Shown here in pieces: positions 43,499-53,467 of a DNA stretch of 64,000 nucleotides. How positions within the stretch are numbered: position 1 is the stretch's first letter; every line of letters starts with the position of its first letter. The stretch spans positions 111,180,240 through 111,244,239 of the forward strand of contig NC_051064.1 in assembly GCF_004664715.2 (NCBI RefSeq). Direction: 5' to 3'. Under the pieces are notes generated by a model, which saw nothing but the letters and a program-made list of their open reading frames with translations, was not told where the DNA came from and searched no databases. A program made the position numbers and the translations under genes. The stretch comes from Peromyscus leucopus. Its lineage: Eukaryota > Chordata > Mammalia > Rodentia > Cricetidae.

Positions 43499-43504
43499 GT
43501 GGGT

Positions 43505-43975
43505 ATGCATGAACTCCATGTAGCTATGAGAGGAGGGCAGCTGAGAAGCAAGCAGGGGAACCAGGGACACTTGCTGGAGGTTCAATGGAAAGCAACCAGG
43601 AGGAGACAGAGCAGGATAGCTATGAGGGAACACAAAGAATAACCTTTGAGTTCTGGTGTTGAACACCCAGCAGGCTCGGGAAGAACTGACTCCACTGTTG
43701 GGGGGGGGGGGGTCCCTGCAAGTGTCACAGTTGTCAGGGGAAGGGTCTGGGTGAGGCAAGAAGGAAAATGCAACTTAGTCCTGGTTCATTTTCTGGAGTC
43801 TGATACCAAGTCAGTTTATTTTAGACATACTTGAGCACAAAATAATTTTGGAAAATAGTTTCCTAGTAGTAATTATCTCAATCCCGTGTGTACAATAAAT
43901 CTTAAGGCATTGGGACTTTTTTGCAAAGTACATGTGACCTCTACCATAAAGATGGGTTCTATAGAGTAAGGGTCT
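43505..43975. other. Spacer segment, unassigned
   Basis: No transposon or gene recognised; a 12-base poly-G run lies near 43699-43711. Confidence 0.4.
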
Positions 43976-43977
43976 AG

Positions 43978-44690
43978 GACAGTAGTTTTCAACCTGGGGT
44001 CACAACCCCTTTGACAAACCTCTATCTCCAAAAATGTTTACATTGAAATTCATAACAGTAGCAAAACTGCAGTTATGAAGTAGCAAGGAAAGTAATTTTA
44101 TGGTTGAGGGTCACCACAGCATGAGGAACTGTATTAAATAAAGGGTCACAGCATCAGAATGGTGGTGTTGTTTTGTTGTTTCTGTTTTTTTTTTTTCTTA
44201 CTCTTTTGGGGGGCCTGCTACTCAGCTACCAAATAAATCACACATGGAGGCTTATTCTTACTTATAAACGTCCAGCCTTAGCTTGGCTTGTTTCTTGCCA
44301 GCTTTCCTTAACTTAACTTATCCAGTCGACCTTTTGCCTCCGGGCTTTTCCCGTTCTCTTACTTCTGTAAATCTTACTCTTACTCTGTGGCTTGCTGTGT
44401 AGCTGGGTGGCTGACCCCTGACATCCTCCTCCTTCTCTGGCTACTTCTCTCTCACTCTTTTTCTTTTGAGATTTCTCCTTCTATATGTTCTTTCTGCCAG
44501 CCAGTGCCACCTATCCTTTCTCCTGCCTTGCTTTTGGCTGTTCAATTCTTTATTAGACCATCAGGTGTTTTAGACAGGCACAGTATCACAGCTTCACAGA
44601 GTTAAACAAGTGCAACATGAACAAAAGTAACATACCTTAGAATAATATTCCCTAACAGGATGGTTGAGATCCACTGGTCTAGGATCTGGT
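43978..44690 (+). mobile_element. Non-autonomous hAT-like element split by an LTR
   Basis: The outer element starts tttcaacctggggtcac and carries 'gtagcaaaactgcagttatg'. It resumes after the LTR with ggttgagatccactgg, the complementary terminal repeat. It is the same family as 14430-14850 in the other orientation. Confidence 0.75.
44166..44657 (-). mobile_element. Solo LTR, mys/RMER17-like
   Basis: On the minus strand TGTTAGGGAATATTATTC ... ; shares aagctggcaagaaacaagcc with the LTR at 8037-8546. It sits inside the hAT-like element, so it is younger than that element. The left border is approximate. Confidence 0.78.
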
Positions 44691-44829
44691 GTGGTCTCTA
44701 ACTGAAATAGAGTAGAGGTCAGCATGCTATAAAGTATATGTGACATCTCCCTTAAGAATGGGTTCTATTGACTGAGAAACAAAGCTAAAGATATAAAGAT
44801 AAATGTGTATGGAGGGAGAGGTTTCTCTT

Positions 44830-44975
44830 CTTTTGTTTTGTTTTGTTTTTCAAGACAGGGTTTCTCTGTGTAGTTTTGGTGCCTGTCCTGGATCTCACTC
44901 TGTAGACCAGGCTGGCCTCGAACTCACAGAGATCCGCCTGGCTCTGCCTCCTGAGTGCTGGGATTAAAGGTGGAG
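44830..44975 (-). mobile_element. B1 SINE
   Basis: Minus-strand B1 with (TTTTG)n tail (caagacagggtttctctgtg ... tgctgggattaaaggtgga). Confidence 0.9.
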
Positions 44976-45405
44976 GGAGAGTTTGAGATAAACATGGGCA
45001 GGGGATTGGGTGAGGTCTGGCTGCACAAATAACAAAGGTCACCATGTATTTAGCAATATCCAATCCCAGTCTTTGGGGTGGAAAACAGGCTATACATTTC
45101 CTTCATTGAGAAGAAAACCTGTGTAATTAACATTCTTGGTTTCCCCAATACTTGTCTGTGAGTGCTCATGCCCTCTGTACACTGTCTCTAAGGGAAAAGC
45201 CAAATCCAAACTGAAATTGGCTGCCCTCAGGAATACTGGAAGGAAAAGGCTTGCACCGAGCAGGGAAACTGAACAAAGGGGCCCATAGTTCACAAGTCAT
45301 TTTCATTATTTCAAAATGCCTAATAGAGATTCATATCTATCTTACTAATAACAAAAATATGGAATTTTAAAAATCAGCATAAAGTGGCAGGAAAGATGGC
45401 TTGGT
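44976..45405. other. Spacer segment, unassigned
   Basis: No recognised element; AT-rich with no coding signal. Confidence 0.4.
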
Positions 45406-45407
45406 TG

Positions 45408-45575
45408 GGGGACTGGAGAGATGGCTCAGAGGTTAAGAGCGCTGCCTGTTCTTCCAGAGGTTCTGAGTTCAATTCCCAGCAACCACATGGTGGCTCACAA
45501 CCATCTATAATGAGATCTGGTGCCTTCTGGAGTGCAGGCATGCAGAAAGAATACTGTATACAAAACAAAAAAGAT
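45408..45575 (+). mobile_element. B2 SINE
   Basis: Head gactggagagatggctcaga, body aaccacatggtggctcacaa. Confidence 0.92.
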
Positions 45576-45633
45576 GGCTAGGTGGTCAAGAGTGGTGCAC
45601 ATACACAGAGAAACATTTAGATATACTCTGTCT

Positions 45634-46375
45634 TAGTTAGGGTTTCTATTGCTGCAATGAAACAGCATGATCAAAAAGCAAGTTGGAGATGAACGGATTT
45701 ATTTGAATTACATTTCTACATTGTAGTCCATTACTGAAGGAAGCCAGAACAGGAACTCAAACAGGGCAGGAATCTGGAGGCAGGAGCTGATGCAAAAGCT
45801 GTAGACGGATTTTTCTTTGGGCTACCAGCTCACAAAAATGACATGGAGACTTATTATTAATTATAAAAGCTCATTCTATAGCTTAGGCTTGTCCCACTAG
45901 CTCTTATAACTTAAATTAACCCATTTCTATTCATCTATGTGTTGCCATGTGACTTGTGGCTTTTACCTCTTTTCCTGCATGTCTTGCTCTGTGTCCAGCT
46001 GGCAACTCTGCCTGCCTTTCTTCTTCCTTGAGATCTCTCTATCCCCAAAAGTCCCACCTAACCTCTTCCTGTCTAGCTATTGGCCATTCAGCTCTTTATT
46101 AAACCAATCACAGTGACACATTTTTCACACAGTGTAAAGGAATATTCCACAACAAGAGGCCAGGGAGGGCTGCTGCTTACTCGCTTGCTTCTCATGTCTT
46201 GCTCAGCATGATTTCTAACCCTGGACCAACAGCCCTGGGTGTATCACCCACAATTGGCTGGGCCCTCCTTAATTAATCAAGCCCTACAGGCTTGCCTACA
46301 GCCAATATTATGGATGCATTTTCTTAATTGAGGTTCCCTATTTTCAGATGACTATAGCTTGTACCAAGTTGAGGC
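45634..46375 (+). repeat. Rodent medium-reiteration repeat split by an LTR
   Basis: The outer repeat runs tagttagggtttctattgct ... ggaggcaggagctgatgcaa, then resumes near 46155 (gaggccagggagggctgctg) to about 46375 (gcttgtaccaagttgaggc). Same family as 24690-25085. Confidence 0.8.
45800..46154 (-). mobile_element. Solo LTR, mys-like
   Basis: 355 bp; minus-strand start TGTTGTGGAATATTCC, end TCTACA. It contains ggccaatagctagacagg, shared in form with the LTRs at 43135 and 52792. It lies within a medium-reiteration repeat; flanking hexamers aaaagc and agaggc may be a decayed duplication. Confidence 0.82.
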
Positions 46376-46724
46376 AACCGTGGTCTATAGAGTGAGTTCC
46401 AGGACAGACAGGACTGTTTCACAGAGAACCCCTGTCTCAAACAAACAAACAAAAAAGTGTGCATTACCACACTGGGTTTCCAACAGAATTTCTTAACCAT
46501 AGAGTTCAGAACAATTGTTATGTAAAAAATACTGGATGTTCACTAGATATTGATTTCAGAATAGGAATCTTAAGAGGTGGGGTAGGGATAAGAAAATAGG
46601 TGATAATAAATATGAAAAGAATTGAGAAAGAACAAATGTAGCAAATTACATAATTTCAAATACTTAGAACTGATGTAGCAAATAAAAATAAGGCCAGTGT
46701 GGTGGTTGATACTTGTAACCCCAT

Positions 46725-47180
46725 GTGGTGGTTTGAATAGTTATGGCCTTATTCTAACTCACGTGTTTGAATGCTTGGCCAATAGGGAGTGGCACTGTTA
46801 GGAGGTGTGGCCTTGTTAGAGAAAGTGTGTCACTGCGGAGGCGGGTTTTGAGGCCTCATAGATGCTCAGCCCAGTGTAGCAGTTTCTCTGTCTGCTGCCC
46901 TGAGGATCAAGATGCAGAACTCTCAGCTCCTTCTCCAGCACCATGTCTGCCTGTGTGCTGCCATGCTTCCCACCATGATAATAATGGACCAAATCCCTGA
47001 AACTGTAAGCCAGCTCCATTTAAATGTTTTCCTCTATAAGAGCTGCTGTGAGGGCCGTGGTGGCATATGCCTTTAATACTGGCACTCAGGAGGCAGAAGC
47101 AGGTGAATCTCTGTGAGTTCAAGGCCAGTCTGGTCTATAGAGTGAGTTCCCTGTGTACAGAGAAACCCTGTCTCAAAAAA

Positions 47181-47215
<35 letters not shown>

Positions 47216-47280
47216 AAATAAGAGCTGCTGTGGTCATGGTGTCTCTTCACAACAATAGAAACCCTAATTAAGACACCCCA
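46725..47280 (+). repeat. Rodent medium-reiteration repeat split by a B1
   Basis: Starts gtggtggtttgaatagttat and ends 'catggtgtctcttcacaaca'. A B1 with a 36-base A-tail at 47047-47215 interrupts it with duplication of taagagctgctg. Confidence 0.82.
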
Positions 47281-47289
47281 GCAGAGAGT

Positions 47290-47405
47290 CGCAAAGGCAG
47301 GAAGCAGAGGCAGGCAAACTGCTACAAGTTCAAGGCCAGTCTGATCTACATAGCAAGTTCCAGGACACCAGGGCTACAGAATGAGACACTATTTCAAAAC
47401 ACCAA
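47290..47405 (+). mobile_element. B1 SINE, 5'-truncated
   Basis: B1 body ggcaggaagcagaggcaggc to gagacactatttcaaaacac. Confidence 0.75.
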
Positions 47406-47417
47406 ATAGAGCTGGAA

Positions 47418-48080
47418 TGTAGCCTGAAGGTTTCTCCAGTCCTGCCCAGGCCCTGCAGTCAGGATCAATCTCTCCCACCCATATTCCACAGTTGCTTAGT
47501 CCCAAATATACACACAGAGGCTTATATTATTTTCAAGCTATATGGCCTAATGGCTCAGGTTTCTCGCTAGCCAGCTCTTACAACTTAAATTAACCCATTT
47601 CTATAAATCTATACTTTGCCACGTGGTTTGTGGCTTACCGGTACTTTTACATCTTGCTTCTGGAGGCAGCTAGCAGCATCTTCATCCTCTCCTTTCTCCT
47701 CCCCTTCTCTCTCTTGGATTTTCCTGCCTGGCTCCATCCTGCTCTGCCATAGGCCAATGCAGCTTTATTTCTCAACCAATCAGAGCAACACATATTCACA
47801 GCATACAGAAAGACATCTCACAGCACTTCCCCTTTTCTGTCTAATCAAAAAGGAAGGTTTTAACTTCAACCTAGTAAAATTACATATAACAAAACCGTTT
47901 TCAAGCAAGAATTACAGTTATAATATCTAGTCTATTTATATTTGGCAAATTCAAAGAAAATATTCTATTTATCCTATATTTGTGAGTCAAAGGATTTATA
48001 TCTTTTATCTTTTATGGTGACTATGGAAAACTATAATTATAACTATCTAGTCTTCAACTACATCAAAGACTCTCAGTCTT
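47418..48080 (-). mobile_element. mys-like 3' LTR with adjoining internal sequence
   Basis: The LTR at 47418-47825 starts, on the minus strand, TGCTGTGAGATGTC and ends GGCTACA. Directly upstream in that sense is the polypurine tract acagaaaaggggaag, then about 240 bp of AT-rich internal sequence (to about 48080). It is a 5'-truncated provirus end, not a solo LTR. Confidence 0.78.
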
Positions 48081-48142
48081 AAGCATGAGAACCTGAGTTC
48101 ATTCTCTAGAAGCCACAATGCCAAAAAATAAATTGCAAGGGG

Positions 48143-48290
48143 CCAGGTGTGGTGGCGCACGCCTTTAATCCCAGTAATGGGAGGCAGAGGCAGGTGGATC
48201 TCTAAGTTCAAGGCCAGCCTGGTCTACAGAGTGAGTTCCAGGATAGCCAGGGCTACACAGGGAAACCTTGTCTCAAAAAACCAAAATATT
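48143..48290 (+). mobile_element. B1 SINE
   Basis: Near-consensus plus-strand B1 (gccaggtgtggtggcgcacg). Confidence 0.92.
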
Positions 48291-48410
48291 TGTAAATTGC
48301 AAGGAGAGTTAGAAGGAAGGATAGAGCCCACAGGGGAAGAGAGATTTAAAAGTTTGTCCACCAACTCTAGTCCATGGTCCCAGTTTGAATTCTGATTCAA
48401 ATAAACTTAA

Positions 48411-48690
48411 AAAAAGAAAAGAAAAGAAAAGAAAAGAAAAGAAAAGAAAAGAAAAGAAAAGAAAAGAAAGGAGCCCATAAGATGACTCAGCGGGTAAAGG
48501 TGCTTGCTGACAAGCCAGACAAGCTGAGTTTGATTCCTGGGACCCACATGGTAAAATGAGAGAAGTAACTCCCAGTTGCTCTCTGAACTCCACACATACA
48601 CCATGACATATGCATATATACACATGCAAGTACACACACACACACACCCGCTGACATCTCAAGAATAAATAAGTTAAAATGTAAAAATAA
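48411..48690 (+). mobile_element. (GAAAA)n tract followed by a B4/B2-type SINE
   Basis: About 12 gaaaa units at 48412-48470, then a SINE (agatgactcagcgggtaaag, gtttgattcctgggaccc) with a (CA)n tail. Confidence 0.85.
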
Positions 48691-48969
48691 ACCACCAAAT
48701 AAATATTGAAAAGGTGGACACAGGGGCACATGCCCTGTCGTCTCAGCCTGGGGAGATAGAAGCAAGGAAGGATTTCAAGCCCAGCTTGCACTGTGCAGGG
48801 AGACTGTGTCTCAAGGAAACAAAACACTACCCGGCATCACTGTTGTGCCTGACAACTACAAACGGAGTTAACAGTGGTGAGACTGAAGGGGACTCTGCCC
48901 CAGCCTGGACTCTAGAGTTGCTTTATTTCCTCTACGTTACAAGCAAAGAACGGATGAGGAGAGGCAACG

Positions 48970-49205
48970 TCGACACCAAAAAACACAGCTCTTACCTCAA
49001 AGGGAACAAGAGAGAGTTTATTCCTGGAGAGTAAAATATGAACGGCCACTGCCTGGGAAAACATACTTAGATACTCCATTCCTGTGTCTTCCAACATGGA
49101 AGCAATTTCACGGAATTTTATAGCCAAAGAACAAAGTCGTGAGTCAAGGCAGTTTTAAATGACAACAGTGGACACGTCAGAGAAGCAGGTCACAGCCAGG
49201 CTGGT
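48970..49205 (+). repeat. Unnamed dispersed repeat, copy 1
   Basis: 'aacacagctcttacctcaaa' through 'gacacgtcagagaagcaggt' is repeated in the same orientation at 51110-51303 plus 51752-51830. I do not recognise the family; an LTR is plausible. Confidence 0.6.
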
Positions 49206-49429
49206 AGACCTTAGATGCTATCTGATCGCTGAATGGAGAGAAAGGAGGACATGGCCGCTCCTAAGTATGTTGAGGAGAAGGTTTGTGTAGATATGAGGGA
49301 GAAAACAGCCAGAGGCATCTGGAAGGGTCCTGACAGAACAGGGCCAGCAGACTGAACGGGGCCTTGGGAGAGGGGAGGGATAGAATAGGTGGAGAGGGTG
49401 GGCAAGCAGACCTAAAGAGATCCAGGAGA

Positions 49430-49600
49430 AGCCAGGCGGGCTTTAATCCCAGCCCTCGGGAGGCAGAGGCAGGTGATCTCTGTAAGTTCGAGGACAGCCT
49501 GGGCTACAGAATGAGTTTCAGGAAAGGCTCCAAAACTACAAAGAGAAACCCTGACTCAAAAAATCAAGAAAGAAAAAAGAAAAAAAAAAAAAAGAGAGAT
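49430..49600 (+). mobile_element. B1 SINE, slightly 5'-truncated
   Basis: Plus-strand B1 from gccaggcgggctttaatccc to an A/G-rich tail. Confidence 0.88.
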
Positions 49601-50035
49601 CCAGGAGAGGAGGCAGCCAAGAGACCAAGAGAGCCCATGTCCAGAAATGGCTGCATTGTATGGGGACCAGAAGCTGGGAGAAGGGAAGGGTGGGGAGCGG
49701 AGCGAGAAGGGCTGGGAGGGACTCCACACAGGTACTGAGTGACGCTGGGAGAGCAGGACAAAGTCCACTTTGATAAGCACCTCAGCCAGCCATGTGTGCT
49801 GGGCTTCTCTGAGACCTGACATCTCAGCCTGCAGGTAGGGAATAGTGTTTTATTAAATTAATACCTTTCTAAAGTTTGGATTTTTTTTCTTCTATGTTTA
49901 TTAGGATGTTAGGTCTGGCTGGGTGGTGGGCAAGCAATGACTCTTTGTGAGCAGGAGGCTAAGGACACTCTGAGAGAAAGGTTAATTAATTAAATCCCAG
50001 ACCTAATTCCAAACCCCCACATCCATTGAACTTTT
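49601..50035. other. Spacer segment, unassigned
   Basis: G/A-rich single-copy-looking sequence; overlapping frames on both strands have no recognisable product. Confidence 0.4.
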
Positions 50036-50039
50036 GTTT

Positions 50040-50190
50040 TGGGTTTTGTTGTTGTTGTTGTTGTTGTTGTTATTGTTTTGTTTTTTGAGACAGGGTTTCT
50101 CTATGTAGCCCTGGCTGTCCTGGAACTCACTCTGTAGACCAGGCTGGCCTTGAATGCAGAGATGCCCCTGCGCCACCACCCGCCAGCTTG
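50040..50190 (-). mobile_element. B1 SINE with (TTG)n tail
   Basis: Minus-strand B1 (ttttgagacagggtttctct), with a deletion before the 5' end (cgccaccacccgccagc). Confidence 0.88.
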
Positions 50191-50334
50191 AAGTTTTAAT
50201 CAGTACACCAGCCTTTGCGCACACACAGCTTCTTTCCAGGAATTCTCTTTGACAGTAGGAACTTGACCAAAGACAAATAAGGAGAAACTGAGTAAAGTCT
50301 CTCTTGAGCTTTGTTTGTTTTTAGCTTTAAAAAA

Positions 50335-50655
50335 AATCCCTAATTTCAGCCGGGCGGTGGTGGCGCACGCCTTTAATCCCAGCACTCGGGAGGCAGAGGC
50401 AGGAGGATCTCTGTGAGTTCAAGGCCAGCCTGGGCTACCAAGTGAGTTCCAGGAAAGGCGCAAAGCTACACAGAGAAACCCTGTCTCGAAAAAAACCAAA
50501 AAAAAAAAAAAAAAAAAATCCCTAATTTCAAGCTGGCAGTGGTGGTGCCTACCTTTAGTCCCAGCACCTGGGAGGCAGAGGCAGGCAGATCAGGAGCTGG
50601 GGAGATAACTCAGTGGATTGAGGGCCACAGTTTGGATCTCCAGCACCTGCAGAAA
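50335..50655 (+). mobile_element. B1 SINE followed by a chimeric B1-B2 piece
   Basis: Complete B1 at 50349-50518 flanked by aatccctaatttca on both sides. Immediately after its duplication a second B1 starts (agctggcagtggtggtgcct) but stops at about 50590 and joins tRNA-SINE sequence (ggagctggggagataactca). Confidence 0.85.
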
Positions 50656-50847
50656 AACAGAGCAGGCACACCAGCCCACCTGTAGTCCCGCTACTCAAGA
50701 GATCCCCTGACGTGTGCTAGACTAGTGAATCAGGAGAGCTTCCAGTCCAAAGAGACCCTGCCTCAGTACACAAAACGAGAAGCAGTTGAAGAAGACAGAT
50801 GATGACAGCCTGTGACCTCCAAACACTCTTGCAAACAGCCATGCACA

Positions 50848-50849
50848 CA

Positions 50850-50905
<56 letters not shown>

Positions 50906-50962
50906 AGGGAGGGAGGGAGGGAGGGAGGGAGGGAGGAGGGAGGGAGGGAGGGAGGGAGGAGA
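50848..50962. repeat. (GA)n(GGGA)n microsatellite
   Basis: About 24 GA units, then about 17 gggag-type units. It creates arginine/glutamate-rich and serine/leucine-rich artefactual frames. Confidence 0.96.
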
Positions 50963-51109
50963 TCACTCATTTCCAAAGGTCACCCATTAGGATCTCACTA
51001 AGTTGGCCACAGATTTCACCTCTGACTGAAACACCCACTGCTTCAAAACTACGGTTTTCACTGTCTCCACCAGGTCCACAGTAAAAAACGTCTTCAGCAT
51101 CTTAGGTGT

Positions 51110-51830
51110 CAACACAAGAAACACAGCTCTCATCTCAAAGAGAACAGGAGATAGTTTATTCTAGAACCAAATTCGACTGACCATGGCCCAGAAAACATGG
51201 AACTCAGTTATCCCCGGTTCCATGTTCCCTTTGAAATTGGTCTCATGACATTTTACAGTAACAGAACAAAGTCATAACCCGAGTTTTGAGAGTCAGGTCA
51301 GTCCGAGCCTTTCTCAGAGGCCCTGGTGAAAGTCGAGTAGAACCTAGGTCTGTGTCCTTGCCCAGGGCCAGTCTTAGCAAGGTTTAGTCTAGGGTCAGGG
51401 CCTTGAAGGAGTTAAGATTTCAGTTCCTGGAAACGTGGCTTTTCCCTGAAGAGACTGGATTTATCAGTCCCGAGACCGTTGTGTGCTGGCCCCTGACTCG
51501 CTTGAGGTGCTCTGTGTTCCCTTTATGCAACATTACTTGCTTAGCTTTCTGACTATGGCCCATTTCTCCCCCTACGGATTGTGTATAAGATGCTGTACTT
51601 CTCACTAAACATGCTTGCCTGAGCCATCAGCCTGGGTGAGACGTCCTAATCTCAAATTTGTTGTCTTCTTTATTTTCTCATTCCATGGTCATGCCATGGT
51701 CCCATTCCACGATCCCCATAGGACTTGTCGCTGAAGAATGACCTGCTGGCACAGGTCAGTCAAGGCAAGTTTAAAACACATTGATGGATACATCAGAAAG
51801 AAGGTTACAGAAATATGGGGTAATCTCTCC
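51110..51830 (+). repeat. Unnamed dispersed repeat, copy 2, interrupted
   Basis: Homologous to 48970-49205 but split by about 450 bp. The decamer caggtcagtc is present at both junctions (51294-51303 and 51752-51761). The insert carries a TATA-like tgtataagat and looks like a short LTR or a processed insertion; unresolved. Confidence 0.5.
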
Positions 51831-52296
51831 TCTAAGCCTCAGATACATACGAGCATTTGGGTTGGTGGAAGATAGTGGTCTGCTAAGTTAATAGGTTCCG
51901 AAAGGTTTTTATCTGTTTTATCTATTAACCATAGTTCTGACACACAAGCTGGCAAAGAATGGCTGTTTAGGAATAAAGCTAGCCCAAAATACGGTCGTCA
52001 GGCTCCATCCCTGCCGCATTTCTCCCTCCTCACTGCTCTTCTAACCAGTCAGCCTCTGCAGACACAGCTTCTTTTCTGTTCACAGAGGCAAAGATACAGC
52101 TTGTTAAACTTATTAATCAGTAACTTTTCCCTTGATGCGTGTTAAACTTATTAATCAGTAAATTTTCCCTTGATGCACAGAACTCAAAGTAACTTTTCTC
52201 TAGATGTGAAGAACTCACAGTAACTTTTCCTTAGATGTGCAGAACTCGATAGCACAGGCTTCAGATAACATCAAAATTTGTACCCAAAACTTGCTA

Positions 52297-52420
52297 ATCA
52301 GGGCTGGAGAAATGACTCAGCAGTAAAGACCACTTGGATTTGCAGATGACCCTGGTTCAGTTCTCAGCACCAACCTGGTGATTCATAAACAGCCTTAACG
52401 AGTTCCAGCAAATTCAACCT
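52297..52420 (+). mobile_element. B2 SINE, short
   Basis: Head gggctggagaaatgactcag, B-box-like ctggttcagttctcagc. Confidence 0.8.
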
Positions 52421-52597
52421 CCTGTTTTGACTCCAGCTCGCCCCTTTTCAACTAAGGTACACCCTTCCTTGGCCAGGGCCGCGCAGACTGCTGTAGGGTA
52501 GAAGTGAACGGCTGCAGTTTCGTTAATAAGGTCGCTTTCACCCATGTGGAAAACAGCTGCCTAGGACAGGATGAAGTTTCAAAGTGGTTTGAATTTG

Positions 52598-53360
52598 GGG
52601 GGCTGGAGAGATGGCTCAGTGGTTAAAAGCACTGGCTGCTCTTCAAGAGAACCTGGGTTCAAATTCCAGCCCCCACAGGGCAGTTAACAATTGTTTATAA
52701 CCCCAGTTCAAGGGAATCTGATCTGATTACTCCAGTCCCAGGGGATCTGGCCTCCTCAGGCACTACATACATGTAGGCAAATGCTCATATATGTAGCTAG
52801 AGTTTTCCTGCCTGGCCCATAGTCAGGACAAATCTCTCTCACCTGTCAGTCCCACAGCCGCTCAGACCCAACCAAGTAAACACAGAGACTTATATTGCTT
52901 ACAAACTGTATGGCCATGGCAGGCTTCTTGCTAACTGTTCTTTTTTTTTTTTTTTTTTTTTTTTTGGTTTTTCGAGACAGGGTTTCTCTGTGTAGCTTTG
53001 CGCCTTTCCTGGAACTCACTTTGGAGACCAGGCTGGCCTCGAACTCACAGAGATCCGCCTGGCTCTGCCTCCCGAGTGCTGGGATTAAAGGCGTGCGCCA
53101 CCACCGCCCAGCTGCTAACTATTCTTATAGCTTAAATTAATCCATTTCCATAAATCTACACGTTGCCACGTGGCTTACCGGCATCTTCACATGCTGCTTG
53201 TCCTGTTCTATCTTTTCTCCTCTCTGTTAGTCCCGCCTATACTTCCTGCCTAGCCACGGACCAATCAGTGTTTTATTTATTGACCAATCAGAGCAACACA
53301 TTTGCCATACAGAACATCCCACAGCACATATACATAATATAAAAATAAATAAAAATCTCA
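52598..53360 (+). mobile_element. B2 SINE split near its tail by an LTR
   Basis: Head and body at 52600-52791 (ggctggagagatggctcagt). The A/T tail resumes after the LTR at 53327-53360 (catatacataatataaaaat). Confidence 0.85.
52792..53326 (-). mobile_element. Solo LTR, mys-like, containing a B1
   Basis: Minus-strand TGCTGTGGGATGTTC ... AGCTACA with perfect 6-bp duplication catata at 52786-52791 and 53327-53332. A minus-strand B1 at about 52940-53112 sits inside, flanked by gctaactgttctt and gctaactattctt. Confidence 0.92.
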
Positions 53361-53364
53361 AAAA

Positions 53365-53450
53365 CATTTAAGTGGTTCTAATTCACATTTCCCTAATAGC
53401 TAAGCACATTAAACACAAATATTTATTGGCCATTTGTATTTCTACTTTAG
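53365..53450 (+). mobile_element. Short ancient L1 fragment
   Basis: 'ctaattcacatttccctaat' and 'tattggccatttgtatttct' match a conserved region of the mammalian L1 3' end. Confidence 0.6.
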
Positions 53451-53467
53451 ACAACGCTCTAGGCGAG

